A stretch of DNA of 64,000 nucleotides from an uncultured Collinsella sp. (GTDB lineage: Bacteria; Actinomycetota; Coriobacteriia; Coriobacteriales; Coriobacteriaceae), in NCBI GenBank assembly GCA_937995345.1, contig CALKKS010000007.1, forward strand, positions 1-64,000, in the 5' to 3' direction. The position numbers were made by a program, and so were the translations under genes. The notes beneath the pieces are model-generated. The model had not been told where the DNA came from. It made no database searches and saw only the letters and a program-made list of their open reading frames with translations. This document shows, piece after piece, positions 17,474 through 24,848 of the stretch (within the stretch, counting starts at the first letter, position 1; every line of letters begins with the position of its first letter).

Positions 17474-17525
17474 GTGGTCCTCTAGGGGCGTACGCTCGGT
17501 GGTGTACGCATTGTCCCAAGACCAC
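17474..17525 (+). promoter_or_regulatory. Folded 5' leader of the rplC operon
   Basis: GTGGTC at 17474-17479 pairs with GACCAC at 17520-17525, and GCGTAC at 17488-17493 pairs with GTACGC at 17504-17509, forming a two-tier hairpin about 30 bases before rplC. In other bacteria L4, the second gene product of this operon, binds the S10 leader; an equivalent role here is inference only. Confidence 0.45.
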
Positions 17526-17545
17526 GCGAGAGTTGGGATCATATC

Positions 17546-18166
17546 TTGATCAGCATGATTCTCGGCCGCAAGATTGGCATGACCCAGGTTTGGGACGAGA
17601 ACGATAACGTCGTTCCCGTCACGGTCATCCAGGCTGGCCCCTGCGCTGTCTCGCAGGTTAAAACTCAGGCAACCGACGGCTATGACGCCGTCCAGATCGG
17701 TTTCGGCGACATCAAGGCCAAGAACGTGAACAAGCCCATGGCTGGTCACTTCGCCAAGGCCGGCGTCGAGCCTGTCCGCTTCCTTCGTGAGGTCCGCGTC
17801 GAGAACGGCGAGGAGCACAAGGTCGGCGAGGTCGTCACCGTCGCTGATTTCGCTGATGTCGAGAAGGTCGACGTCATCGGTACCTCCAAGGGTAAGGGCT
17901 TCCAGGGTCGCATCAAGCGCTGGGGTCAGCGCCGCGGTCCTATGACGCATGGTTCTCACTTCCAGCGTCACCCCGGTTCTATCGGTCAGTGCGCCTATCC
18001 TGCGCGCGTCCTCAAGGGCGTCAAGATGGCCGGTCACATGGGTAACGAGCGCGTTACCGTCAAGAACCTTTCCGTTGTCCGCATCGATGCCGAGCAGAAC
18101 CTCATCTTGGTCAAGGGCGCTGTCCCGGGTGCCAAGAATGGTCTCGTCGCCATCCGTATGGCCTAA
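17546..18166 (+). CDS. rplC: 50S ribosomal protein L3
   Basis: L3 is an early 23S rRNA-binding assembly protein whose loop reaches the peptidyl-transferase centre. The 206-residue product has MILGRKIGMTQVWDENDN at its start and the long GSIGQCAYPARVLKGVKMAGHMG loop region. Either TTG 17546 or ATG 17555 could be the start; neither has a strong ribosome-binding site. It is first in this segment because rpsJ, its usual upstream neighbour, lies 13.9 kb away. Confidence 0.95.
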   Translation: MISMILGRKIGMTQVWDENDNVVPVTVIQAGPCAVSQVKTQATDGYDAVQIGFGDIKAKNVNKPMAGHFAKAGVEPVRFLREVRVENGEEHKVGEVVTVADFADVEKVDVIGTSKGKGFQGRIKRWGQRRGPMTHGSHFQRHPGSIGQCAYPARVLKGVKMAGHMGNERVTVKNLSVVRIDAEQNLILVKGAVPGAKNGLVAIRMA

Positions 18167-18212
18167 GGGCCCAGCCCATTTAGCCCAGCGTCATACCAAG
18201 GAGAACACTTAA

Positions 18213-18839
18213 ATGGCAAAGTTTGAAGTAAAGAACAGCGAGGGCAAGAAGGTCGCCGAGGCCGAGCTCGCCGCTGAGGTGTACGGCATCGAGCCGAACA
18301 TCCACGTTATGCACCACATCGTCAAGTGCCAGATGGCCTCTTGGCGTCAGGGCACCCAGTCTGCTAAGGGTCGCTCTGAGGTTTCCGGTGGCGGCAAGAA
18401 GCCTTGGCGTCAGAAGGGCACCGGCCGTGCCCGCCAGGGTTCCATCCGTGCTGCCCAGTGGCGTCACGGTGGCGTTGTCTTCGCCCCCAAGCCCCGTTCC
18501 TACGCTAAGCGTATGAACAACAAGGAGGTCAAGCTGGCTATGCGCTCCGCGCTGTCCGCCAAGCTGGCCGATGGCGAGCTCGTGCTCGTCGACGACTACG
18601 GCTTCGAGAAGCCTTCCACCAAGGCTGCCGTCGCCATGCTCAAGGCTCTCGGCCTTGAGGGCAAGCGTCTGACCATCATCGTTCGCGATGAGGACGTCAA
18701 CGCCTACCTGTCGTTCCGCAACATTCCCAAGACGTTCATCATCACCGCCGACGAGGCCAACACCTACGATCTCGTCAACAACAACGCTGTGCTGATGCCC
18801 GCCGACATCGCCGCTCACTTCGGGGAGGTGCTTGCATAA
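18213..18839 (+). CDS. rplD: 50S ribosomal protein L4
   Basis: L4 binds 23S rRNA domain I and lines the exit tunnel with L22. The 208-residue protein has the conserved KGRSEVSGGGKKPWRQKGTG tunnel loop near residues 50-70. ATG follows AAGGAG. Its stop is followed directly by the rplW start. In some bacteria L4 represses its own operon by binding the leader, which here would be the folded region before rplC. Confidence 0.97.
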   Translation: MAKFEVKNSEGKKVAEAELAAEVYGIEPNIHVMHHIVKCQMASWRQGTQSAKGRSEVSGGGKKPWRQKGTGRARQGSIRAAQWRHGGVVFAPKPRSYAKRMNNKEVKLAMRSALSAKLADGELVLVDDYGFEKPSTKAAVAMLKALGLEGKRLTIIVRDEDVNAYLSFRNIPKTFIITADEANTYDLVNNNAVLMPADIAAHFGEVLA

Positions 18840-19127
18840 ATGACCGCCCACGAGATCATCATCCGTCCGATCGTGTCCGAGCGTTCCTTCTCCGGCATGG
18901 AGCTGAACAAGTACACGTTCGAGGTCGCCAAGGATGCTAACAAGTATCAGATCAAGGACGCTGTCGAGGAGATCTTCGGCGTCAAGGTCGTTCGCGTGAA
19001 CACCCTGACGGTCAAGCCCAAGACCAAGCGCGTGCGCTATGTCGCCGGCAAGACCCGTTCTTGGAAGAAGGCCATCGTCACGCTGGCCGAGGGCGACACC
19101 ATCGAGGTCTTTGGCAACCAGGCCTAA
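18840..19127 (+). CDS. rplW: 50S ribosomal protein L23
   Basis: L23 sits at the tunnel exit and is the docking site for trigger factor and the signal recognition particle. The 95-residue product begins MTAHEIIIRPIVSERS, a typical N terminus. Its ATG touches the rplD stop, with GGGGAGGT inside rplD, indicating coupled translation. Confidence 0.97.
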   Translation: MTAHEIIIRPIVSERSFSGMELNKYTFEVAKDANKYQIKDAVEEIFGVKVVRVNTLTVKPKTKRVRYVAGKTRSWKKAIVTLAEGDTIEVFGNQA

Positions 19128-19145
19128 GACTCGCTGCTGTTGAGT

Positions 19146-19181
19146 GAGCTCATGCCTCCCAAATAGGGGAGGCGGGAGCTC
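19146..19181 (+). promoter_or_regulatory. Hairpin between rplW and rplB
   Basis: GAGCTC...GCCTCC pairs with GGAGGC...GAGCTC in a strong stem, but only four T follow shortly afterwards. It could be a terminator or attenuator. An unusually long 179-base gap separates rplW from rplB, and the 26-base leader motif lies just downstream. Confidence 0.5.
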
Positions 19182-19200
19182 AAGGTTTTGGGCGTATAAA

Positions 19201-19226
19201 ATGGACACGCCCGGAACCGTGTATAC
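19201..19226 (+). promoter_or_regulatory. Leader motif before rplB, shared with rplC
   Basis: ATGGACACGCCCG followed by GAACCGTGTATAC matches the rplC leader in 23 of 26 positions. ACACG and CGTGT within it form a short inverted repeat. Together with the preceding hairpin this suggests rplB has its own start of transcription. Confidence 0.5.
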
Positions 19227-19306
19227 GTCCGGTGTCATCGCACCCGAGGCAGAACCTCGAATCCCTGTCTGCGATGGCTAACGGATTCCTATTGAAAGGG
19301 ATTGTA

Positions 19307-20137
19307 ATGGCTGTAAAGCACCTTAAGCCGACCTCCGCTGGTAGGCGTTGGCAGACGATCTCCGATTTCTCCGAGATCACCTGCACCAAGCCCGAGAAGT
19401 CTCTTCTCGAGCCCCTGCCCAAGAAGGCCGGTCGTAACAACAACGGCCGCATCACCACCCGCCACCAGGGCGGCGGCGTGAAGCGTCGTTACCGCGTGAT
19501 CGACTTCAAGCGCAACAAGGACGGCGTGCCCGCCAAGGTTGCCACGATCGAGTACGATCCGAACCGTTCCGCTCGCATCGCTCTGCTGCACTACGCTGAC
19601 GGTGAGAAGCGCTACATCCTGGCCCCCAAGGGCCTCGAGGTCGGTCAGACCATCATGTCCGGTTCTGACGCCGACATCAAGCCGGGCAACGCTCTGCCCC
19701 TCGCCGACATCCCCGTCGGTACGCTCATCCACGCCGTCGAGTTCCAGCCGGGCAAGGGTGCCGCTATCGCCCGTTCCGCCGGTAACTCCTGCCAGCTGAT
19801 GGGTAAGGAGGGCAAGTACGCCATCGTCCGTATGCCTTCCTCCGAGATGCGCCGCATCCTCGTTACCTGCCGCGCCACCGTCGGTGAGGTCGGCAACGCC
19901 GATCACGCCAACATCGTCATCGGCAAGGCCGGCCGTAAGCGTCACATGAACGTGCGCCCGACCGTCCGCGGTACCGTCATGAACCCTGTCGACCACCCGC
20001 ACGGCGGTGGCGAGGGCAAGAACCACACCTCTGGTCGTCCCTCTGTTACCCCCTGGGGTAAGCCGACGAAGGGCCTTCGTACGCGCAAGAAGAAGAAGGT
20101 CTCGAACCAGCACATCATTCGTCGCCGTAAGAAGTAA
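19307..20137 (+). CDS. rplB: 50S ribosomal protein L2
   Basis: L2 bridges the subunits and supports peptidyl-transferase activity. The 276-residue product begins MAVKHLKPTSAGRRWQTISD and has the conserved C-terminal NPVDHPHGGGEGK with its key histidine. The ATG at 19307 follows GAAAGGG; the frame runs further upstream, but only through the leader. Confidence 0.97.
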   Translation: MAVKHLKPTSAGRRWQTISDFSEITCTKPEKSLLEPLPKKAGRNNNGRITTRHQGGGVKRRYRVIDFKRNKDGVPAKVATIEYDPNRSARIALLHYADGEKRYILAPKGLEVGQTIMSGSDADIKPGNALPLADIPVGTLIHAVEFQPGKGAAIARSAGNSCQLMGKEGKYAIVRMPSSEMRRILVTCRATVGEVGNADHANIVIGKAGRKRHMNVRPTVRGTVMNPVDHPHGGGEGKNHTSGRPSVTPWGKPTKGLRTRKKKKVSNQHIIRRRKK

Positions 20138-20169
20138 TTTCGGATACCGAGTTTTAGGAGAAAGCACTT

Positions 20170-20430
20170 ATGAGCAGAAGTCTCAAAAAGGGCCCGTTCG
20201 TGGAGACTCGCCTTCTCTCGCGTATCACCGCGATGAACGAGGCTGGCAAGAAGGACGTCGTGAAGACCTGGTCCCGCGCGTCCACCATCTTCCCCGAGAT
20301 GGTTGGTCACACCATCGCCGTCCACGACGGCCGCAAGCATGTGCCCGTGTATGTTACCGAGTCCATGGTTGGTCACAAGCTCGGCGAGTTCGCGCCGACT
20401 CGTACGTTCCGTGGCCACAAGGCCAAATAG
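20170..20430 (+). CDS. rpsS: 30S ribosomal protein S19
   Basis: S19 forms a complex with S13 in the small-subunit head and contacts the large subunit. The 86-residue protein starts MSRSLKKGPFV and has the HDGRKHVPVYVTESMVGHKLGEF core. ATG follows TAGGAGAAAG. It lies between rplB and rplV as in nearly all bacteria. Confidence 0.97.
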   Translation: MSRSLKKGPFVETRLLSRITAMNEAGKKDVVKTWSRASTIFPEMVGHTIAVHDGRKHVPVYVTESMVGHKLGEFAPTRTFRGHKAK

Positions 20431-20444
20431 GGGGTTAACCGTAA

Positions 20445-20816
20445 ATGGCAACTAAGTCTATTGAAACTGAGGCCACCGAGGTTCGCGCCGTCGCTAAGTA
20501 CGTGCGTGTTTCCCCCAGCAAGGCCCGCCTGGTGGTCGATCTGATCCGCCGTAAGCCTGTCGCTCAGGCCTTCGACATCCTCCACTTCTGCGACCGCGCC
20601 GTCGCCGTGGATGTCGAGAAGGTTCTCCGTTCCGCCGTTGCGAACGCCGAGAACAACAACGGTCTGCGTGCCGACAACCTGGTTGTCGCCGCTGCCTATG
20701 TTGACGAGGGTCCGACGCTTAAGCGCATCCGTCCCCGCGCCAAGGGTTCCGCTTCTCGCATTCTGAAGCGTACTTCCCACATCACCGTCGTCGTTGCTCC
20801 TCGAAAGGAGGCGTAA
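20445..20816 (+). CDS. rplV: 50S ribosomal protein L22
   Basis: L22 spans the exit tunnel; its beta-hairpin is where macrolide-resistance changes occur. The 123-residue product has VRVSPSKARLVVDLIRRK near the start and the hairpin with RIRPRAKGSASRILKRTSH near residues 88-106. The short 14-base gap from rpsS is typical. Confidence 0.97.
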   Translation: MATKSIETEATEVRAVAKYVRVSPSKARLVVDLIRRKPVAQAFDILHFCDRAVAVDVEKVLRSAVANAENNNGLRADNLVVAAAYVDEGPTLKRIRPRAKGSASRILKRTSHITVVVAPRKEA

Positions 20817-20822
20817 AGCTGT

Positions 20823-21533
20823 ATGGGTCAGAAAGTCTACCCCACCGGCTTCCGTCTTGGCATCACCGAGAACTGGCGCTCCCGCTGGTTCGCAGAGAAG
20901 GATTACGCTAAGACCCTCGGTAACGATCTCGAGATCCGCAAGTACCTCGAGAAGCGTCTTTCCCGCGCAGCTGTCTCCCGCGTCGAGATCGAGCGCGCTG
21001 GCGACAAGGTGAAGGTCATCATCCTCACCGCTCGCCCCGGCGTTGTCATCGGTAAGAAGGGTGCCGAGATCGATACCCTCCGCACCGAGCTCGAGAAGGT
21101 CGCTGGCGTCTCCAAGGGCCAGCTCTCCGTCGACGTTGTCGAGATCAAGCGCCCCGAGCTCGACGCCAACCTCGTTGCTCAGTCTATCGCCGAGCAGCTC
21201 GAGGGCCGCGTTGCCTTCCGTCGCGCTATGCGCAAGGCTGTCCAGTCTGCCCGCAAGGCCGGCGCTAAGGGCATCCGTATCCAGTGCTCCGGTCGTCTCG
21301 GCGGTGCCGAGATGGGCCGTCGTGAGTGGTACCGCGAGGGTCGCGTGCCTCTGCACACCCTCCGTGCCAAGATCGACTACGGCACGGCTGTCGCCAGCAC
21401 CACCATGGGCGCTTGCGGCGTGAAGGTCTGGATCTACCTGGGCGAGAAGCTCCCGGGCCAGCCTGTTCCCAACCCTGCACTCGAGGGCTCTTCCCGTCCT
21501 CGTCGTCGTAACTCCGAGAGGAGGGGTCAGTAG
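20823..21533 (+). CDS. rpsC: 30S ribosomal protein S3
   Basis: S3 lines the mRNA entry tunnel and, with S4, has helicase activity. The 236-residue product begins MGQKVYPTGFRLG and has a KH domain with GxxGxxG-like VVIGKKGAEID near residue 70. It overlaps the rplP start by one base. AAAGGAGG precedes its ATG. Confidence 0.97.
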   Translation: MGQKVYPTGFRLGITENWRSRWFAEKDYAKTLGNDLEIRKYLEKRLSRAAVSRVEIERAGDKVKVIILTARPGVVIGKKGAEIDTLRTELEKVAGVSKGQLSVDVVEIKRPELDANLVAQSIAEQLEGRVAFRRAMRKAVQSARKAGAKGIRIQCSGRLGGAEMGRREWYREGRVPLHTLRAKIDYGTAVASTTMGACGVKVWIYLGEKLPGQPVPNPALEGSSRPRRRNSERRGQ

Positions 21534-22036
21534 TGCTTGCCCCTAAGCGTATTCTTCACCGCAAGGTGCAGCGTGGCTCCATGAAGGGCCAGGCCAAGGG
21601 TAATACCGAGCTGCATTTCGGCGAGTTTGGTATCCAGGCTCTCGAGGCCCATTGGATCACCAACCGTCAGATCGAGGCTGCTCGTATTGCCATGACCCGC
21701 TACATGAAGCGTGGCGGTCGTGTCTACATCACGATCTTCCCCGATAAGCCCATCACCAAGAAGCCTGCCGAGACTCGCATGGGTTCTGGTAAGGGTAACC
21801 CCGAGGAGTGGGTGGCCGTCGTCAAGCCCGGCCGCATCATGTTCGAGGTCAAGGGCGTGCCCGAGGAGGTCGCTCGCGAGGCTCTGCGTCTTGCACAGCA
21901 CAAGCTTCCCATCAAGACCAAGATTGTTGCTGCTAAGAACGCTGAGCAGCGCATCGAGAAGGAGATGGCTGAGGAGGCCGCTCTCGAGGCCAAGTGGGCT
22001 GCTGAGGACGCCGCCGCCGCCAAGGAGGAGAACTAA
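21533..22036 (+). CDS. rplP: 50S ribosomal protein L16
   Basis: L16 helps position A-site tRNA. The product is 167 residues, with the family start MLAPKRILHRKVQRG. The GTG start overlaps the rpsC stop by one base behind GAGGAGGGG. At about 140 residues most L16 proteins end; this one has a 25-residue Ala/Glu-rich tail (EKEMAEEAALEAKWAAED), likely a lineage-specific extension. Confidence 0.96.
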   Translation: MLAPKRILHRKVQRGSMKGQAKGNTELHFGEFGIQALEAHWITNRQIEAARIAMTRYMKRGGRVYITIFPDKPITKKPAETRMGSGKGNPEEWVAVVKPGRIMFEVKGVPEEVAREALRLAQHKLPIKTKIVAAKNAEQRIEKEMAEEAALEAKWAAEDAAAAKEEN

Positions 22037-22251
22037 TGAAGCCCGCAGAGATTCGTGAGCTCTCGGACGCTCAGCTCGTTGAGAAGCTGAAGGAAATGCG
22101 CGCCGAGCTCTTTAACCTTCGTTTCCAGATGGCCACCAGCCAGCTGGACAACACCGCTCGCGTCAACACCGTGAAGAAGGACATCGCTCGCGTCCTCACG
22201 GAGCAGCGCGCCCGCGAGATCGCAGCGGAGAAGTCCGCTGTCGCCGAGTAG
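22036..22251 (+). CDS. rpmC: 50S ribosomal protein L29
   Basis: L29 lies beside the tunnel exit near L23. The 71-residue helical protein begins MKPAEIRELSDAQLVEKLKE and has LFNLRFQMATSQLDN. Its ATG overlaps the rplP stop by one base, with AAGGAGG in the preceding gene. Confidence 0.96.
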   Translation: MKPAEIRELSDAQLVEKLKEMRAELFNLRFQMATSQLDNTARVNTVKKDIARVLTEQRAREIAAEKSAVAE

Positions 22252-22267
22252 GACCTAAGGAGAGAAC

Positions 22268-22528
22268 ATGACTGATTCGCGTAACTCGCGTAAGGTCCGT
22301 ACGGGTGTCGTTACCTCCGTCTCCGGTGCCAAGACCATTGTTGTCACCATCACCGAGCGCAAGCGTCACCCCAAGTACGGCAAGATGATGACCAGCTCCA
22401 AGAAGCTGCACGCTCACGACGAGGAGTGCACGGCTGGCGTGGGCGATACCGTCCGCGTTATGGAGACCCGTCCTATGTCCAAGATGAAGCGTTGGCGCCT
22501 CATCGAGGTCGTCGAGCGCGCTAAATAA
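22268..22528 (+). CDS. rpsQ: 30S ribosomal protein S17
   Basis: S17 is an early-binding 16S rRNA protein of the OB fold. The 86-residue product has KVRTGVVTSVSGAKTIVVTI near its start and RPMSKMKRWRLIEVV at the end. It is the last gene of the S10-type group; a 118-base gap with a folded leader separates it from rplN. Confidence 0.96.
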   Translation: MTDSRNSRKVRTGVVTSVSGAKTIVVTITERKRHPKYGKMMTSSKKLHAHDEECTAGVGDTVRVMETRPMSKMKRWRLIEVVERAK

Positions 22529-22555
22529 GCAGTCGCTCTTACGACTTGTACGTTT

Positions 22556-22621
22556 CCGAAGATGTGCGTATGCCTGGCTTGCATACCACAGGCCGCCTAA
22601 AGGCTGCGCACCTCTCTTCGG
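22556..22621 (+). promoter_or_regulatory. Three-way-junction leader upstream of rplN
   Basis: CCGAAG and GTGCG at 22556-22568 pair with CGCAC and CTTCGG at 22607-22621 across a small internal loop. Inside, GTATGC pairs with GCATAC and CAGGCC with GGCTG, giving a closed stem with two branch hairpins. It ends 25 bases before the rplN start. No known leader family was recognised; an autoregulatory role for L14 or L24 is inference. Confidence 0.5.
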
Positions 22622-22646
22622 TTCTTAGTTCGGAGGAACATCTACC

Positions 22647-23015
22647 ATGATTCAGATGCAAACCATGCTGAACGTCGCCGACAACTCCGGCGCTCGCAAG
22701 ATTCGCTGCATCAAGGTGCTTGGCGGTTCCAAGCGTCGTTATGCAGGCATCGGCGATGTGTTCATCGGTGCTGTCCAGGAGGCTACCCCTGGCGCCAACG
22801 TCAAGAAGAAGGACGTTGTCCGTTGCGTCGTCGTTCGCACCGTTAAGGAGATCCGCCGCAAGGATGGCTCCTACATTCGCTTTGATGAGAACGCTTGCGT
22901 TGTCATCAACAACGATGGTTCGCCCGTCGGCACCCGTATCTTCGGGCCCGTCGCTCGCGAGCTTCGTGACAAGAAGTACATGAAGATCGTCTCGCTCGCT
23001 CCCGAGACCCTGTAG
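22647..23015 (+). CDS. rplN: 50S ribosomal protein L14
   Basis: L14 forms an intersubunit bridge and binds the silencing factor RsfS. The 122-residue product begins MIQMQTMLNVADNSGARK, full length and highly conserved. ATG follows CGGAGGA. With rplX it forms a two-gene piece of the spc operon that here ends in a terminator. Confidence 0.97.
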   Translation: MIQMQTMLNVADNSGARKIRCIKVLGGSKRRYAGIGDVFIGAVQEATPGANVKKKDVVRCVVVRTVKEIRRKDGSYIRFDENACVVINNDGSPVGTRIFGPVARELRDKKYMKIVSLAPETL

Positions 23016-23028
23016 TTAGGGGAGATAT

Positions 23029-23334
23029 ATGTATATCAAGAAGGGCGATAAGGTCCAGGTTCTCTCTGGTAAGGATCGCGGCAAGCAGGGCGTTATCCTG
23101 CGTGCTCTCCCCGCCGAGAACAAGGTCGTTGTCGAGGGCGTTTCGGTCGTCAAGAAGGCCGTCAAGCCCAACGCTGCCAACCAGCAGGGCGGCATCGTTT
23201 CGCAGGAGGCTCCCATTGACGCCTCCAACGTCAATCTCGTCTGCCCCGAGTGCGGTAAGGTTACCCGCGTCGGTCACGAGAAGGACGGTAAGAACAAGCT
23301 GCGCGTCTGCAAGAAGTGCGGCCACAAGTTCTAA
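23029..23334 (+). CDS. rplX: 50S ribosomal protein L24 with C-terminal zinc-ribbon motif
   Basis: L24 starts large-subunit assembly through a KOW domain (KKGDKVQVLSGKDRGKQG, residues 4-21). The 101-residue product also carries Cys72, Cys75, Cys94 and Cys97 in two CxxC pairs, a likely zinc-binding site present in some bacterial L24 proteins and absent in E. coli. rplE normally follows directly; here a terminator follows and rplE is 36.3 kb away. Confidence 0.96.
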   Translation: MYIKKGDKVQVLSGKDRGKQGVILRALPAENKVVVEGVSVVKKAVKPNAANQQGGIVSQEAPIDASNVNLVCPECGKVTRVGHEKDGKNKLRVCKKCGHKF

Positions 23335-23360
23335 GCTGCCCGCAACATCAAGTTGCTAGC

Positions 23361-23395
23361 AAAGGCCCGGATGCCACGGCACCCGGGCCTTTTTC
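23361..23395 (+). terminator. Rho-independent terminator after rplX
   Basis: AGGCCCGG and CCGGGCCT pair around a short loop and are followed by five T. It closes the rplN-rplX unit, consistent with the physical break in the spc operon here. Confidence 0.88.
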
Positions 23396-23401
23396 TATCC
23401 C

Positions 23402-23463
23402 CACTCATTGGGGACAGACTTACATGAGTGATTGCACTCATTGGGGACAGACATAAATGAGTG
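23402..23463. repeat. Tandem pair of 29-nt palindromes with GGGACAG loop
   Basis: Copies at 23402-23430 and 23435-23463 each have arms CACTCAT/ATGAGTG and a 15-base loop. Read on the minus strand both loops carry CTGTCCC at positions 7-13, the same place as in the palindromes at 15128, 25936 and 25992, whose arms are unrelated. Confidence 0.85.
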
Positions 23464-23586
23464 GGCGTACTGTTGGCAGTTAGGGACGGTCCTTTGAGCT
23501 GCAGCGCGCCATGAGTGACGATGCTAAGCGGATCATCCTGTCTTTTGAGTTTTAAGTATAAGCCCCTGTCTCTGAGCAATGACCAG

Positions 23587-23715
23587 TGCGCATTTGTGCG
23601 TATTTGCGTGCGTGGGATTGCGTGAATATGCGTATAGATGCGCCGTTTACGGGGCAAAAATGACCGTTTAGCGGTGAGATACGCAAAAACGCGCACAGAC
23701 GCGCGTATTTGTGCG
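23587..23715 (+). promoter_or_regulatory. Cluster of TGCGnnTTTnTGCG sites before the oxidoreductase gene
   Basis: TGCGCATTTGTGCG at 23587-23600, CGCGTATTTGTGCG at 23702-23715 and, on the opposite strand, TGCGCGTTTTTGCG at 23682-23695 are close copies of one 14-base site. Further GCGTAT/GCGTG fragments lie between. They precede the dehydrogenase gene and are plausible operators of the DeoR-type regulator encoded two genes on. Confidence 0.45.
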
Positions 23716-23765
23716 AATATAGAGCTGTCAGAATCGAAAGTCTTTTCACGACGCAGGAGGCACTC

Positions 23766-24845
23766 ATGGTAGATTCCAAGCAGGCTCCACTCGACGCCGC
23801 GGCAGCAGCAAAGGCAGCGTTCGCTTCGGTCCAGGACAAGCCGTTCCCCGACGACATCTTTACGGCTCCCGAGCTCCGTTGGGCTGTGATCGGGTGTGGC
23901 ATTATCGCCAACCAGATGGCCCAATCTCTCGATCTTGCCGGCCGCAAGCTTGCGGGCGTTGCCAACCGTACGTTGTCCAAGGCTCAGGCTTTTGCCGAGC
24001 AGTATGGCATCGAGAAGGTCTATGAAACGGTCGAGGACCTCTACGCCGATCCGGACATCGACGCCGTCTATATCACAACGCCGCACAACACGCATATCAC
24101 CTATCTGCGTGCCGCGCTGGCCGCCGGCAAGCACGTGCTCTGCGAGAAGGCCATTACCCTCAACTCCGCCGAGCTCGACGAGGCCCGTGCCATCGCCGAT
24201 GAGTACAACGTGGTCCTTATGGACGCCACCACGGTGCTCCACATGCCGCTATATCAGGAGCTGCGCCGTCGCATGGATGCCGGCGAGTTCGGCCGCATGA
24301 ACCTCGCCCAGCTCAACTTTGGCAGCTATAAGGAGTACGGCGACCTGACCAACCGCTTCTACAACCGTAGTCTTGCCGGCGGCGCCATGCTCGACATTGG
24401 CGTGTACGCGCTCTCCGTCATGCGCCTGTTTATGGCCAGCCAACCCGCCGAGGTCGTGTCCTTGGGCAATACCTGCGAGACTGGCGTTGACGTCGCGGGC
24501 GGCATTGTCTGCCGAAACGCCGAGCAGCAGCTGGGCGTCGTGAGTCTTACGCTCCACTCCAAGCAGCCCAAGCGCTCGGTCATCAGCTTCGATAAGTGCT
24601 ATATCGAGGTCAACGAGTATCCGCGTGCCGATCATGCGACCATCGTGTGGACTGCAGACGGTCATCGCGAGGAGGTCGCCGCGGGCACCGAGGCTTACGC
24701 CCTATGCTACGAGATGGCTGACCTCGAGAAGGCCGTCGCCGGCGATGATTCCAAGCGTGAGCTTCTGGATTATGCTTCTGATGTTATGGAGCTGATGACC
24801 AAGCTTCGTGCCGATTGGGGAGTCGTCTACCCCGAGGAGGAGTAA
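23766..24845 (+). CDS. Gfo/Idh/MocA family NAD(P)-dependent oxidoreductase
   Basis: The 359-residue protein belongs to the family that oxidises or reduces sugars, inositols and trans-dihydrodiols. The Rossmann motif VIGCGIIANQ lies near residue 42 after an unusual 38-residue N-terminal lead, and CEKAIT near 125 supplies the family's catalytic lysine. The start at 23766 is set by CAGGAGG. It is followed after three bases by a DeoR-type regulator, so the two are likely co-transcribed. Substrate unknown; a sugar or polyol is plausible from the regulator type. Confidence 0.85.
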   Translation: MVDSKQAPLDAAAAAKAAFASVQDKPFPDDIFTAPELRWAVIGCGIIANQMAQSLDLAGRKLAGVANRTLSKAQAFAEQYGIEKVYETVEDLYADPDIDAVYITTPHNTHITYLRAALAAGKHVLCEKAITLNSAELDEARAIADEYNVVLMDATTVLHMPLYQELRRRMDAGEFGRMNLAQLNFGSYKEYGDLTNRFYNRSLAGGAMLDIGVYALSVMRLFMASQPAEVVSLGNTCETGVDVAGGIVCRNAEQQLGVVSLTLHSKQPKRSVISFDKCYIEVNEYPRADHATIVWTADGHREEVAAGTEAYALCYEMADLEKAVAGDDSKRELLDYASDVMELMTKLRADWGVVYPEEE

Positions 24846-24848
24846 GCG

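Larger units (their letters stand above)
17097..17545. other. Gap before rplC holding a large hairpin and a leader
   Basis: No gene is seen. The stretch contains the large hairpin at 17132-17286, the 26-base motif shared with rplB at 17336-17361, and a folded leader at 17474-17525 before rplC. Short frames across the hairpin on the minus strand are side effects of the repeat. Confidence 0.7.

Noticed and set aside
17111..18037. Minus-strand frame of 308 codons over the hairpin and rplC
   Set aside because: Antisense of rplC joined to the repeat core. The same short peptide appears in an equally unsupported frame at 50246-50554 because the 61-nt core is repeated.
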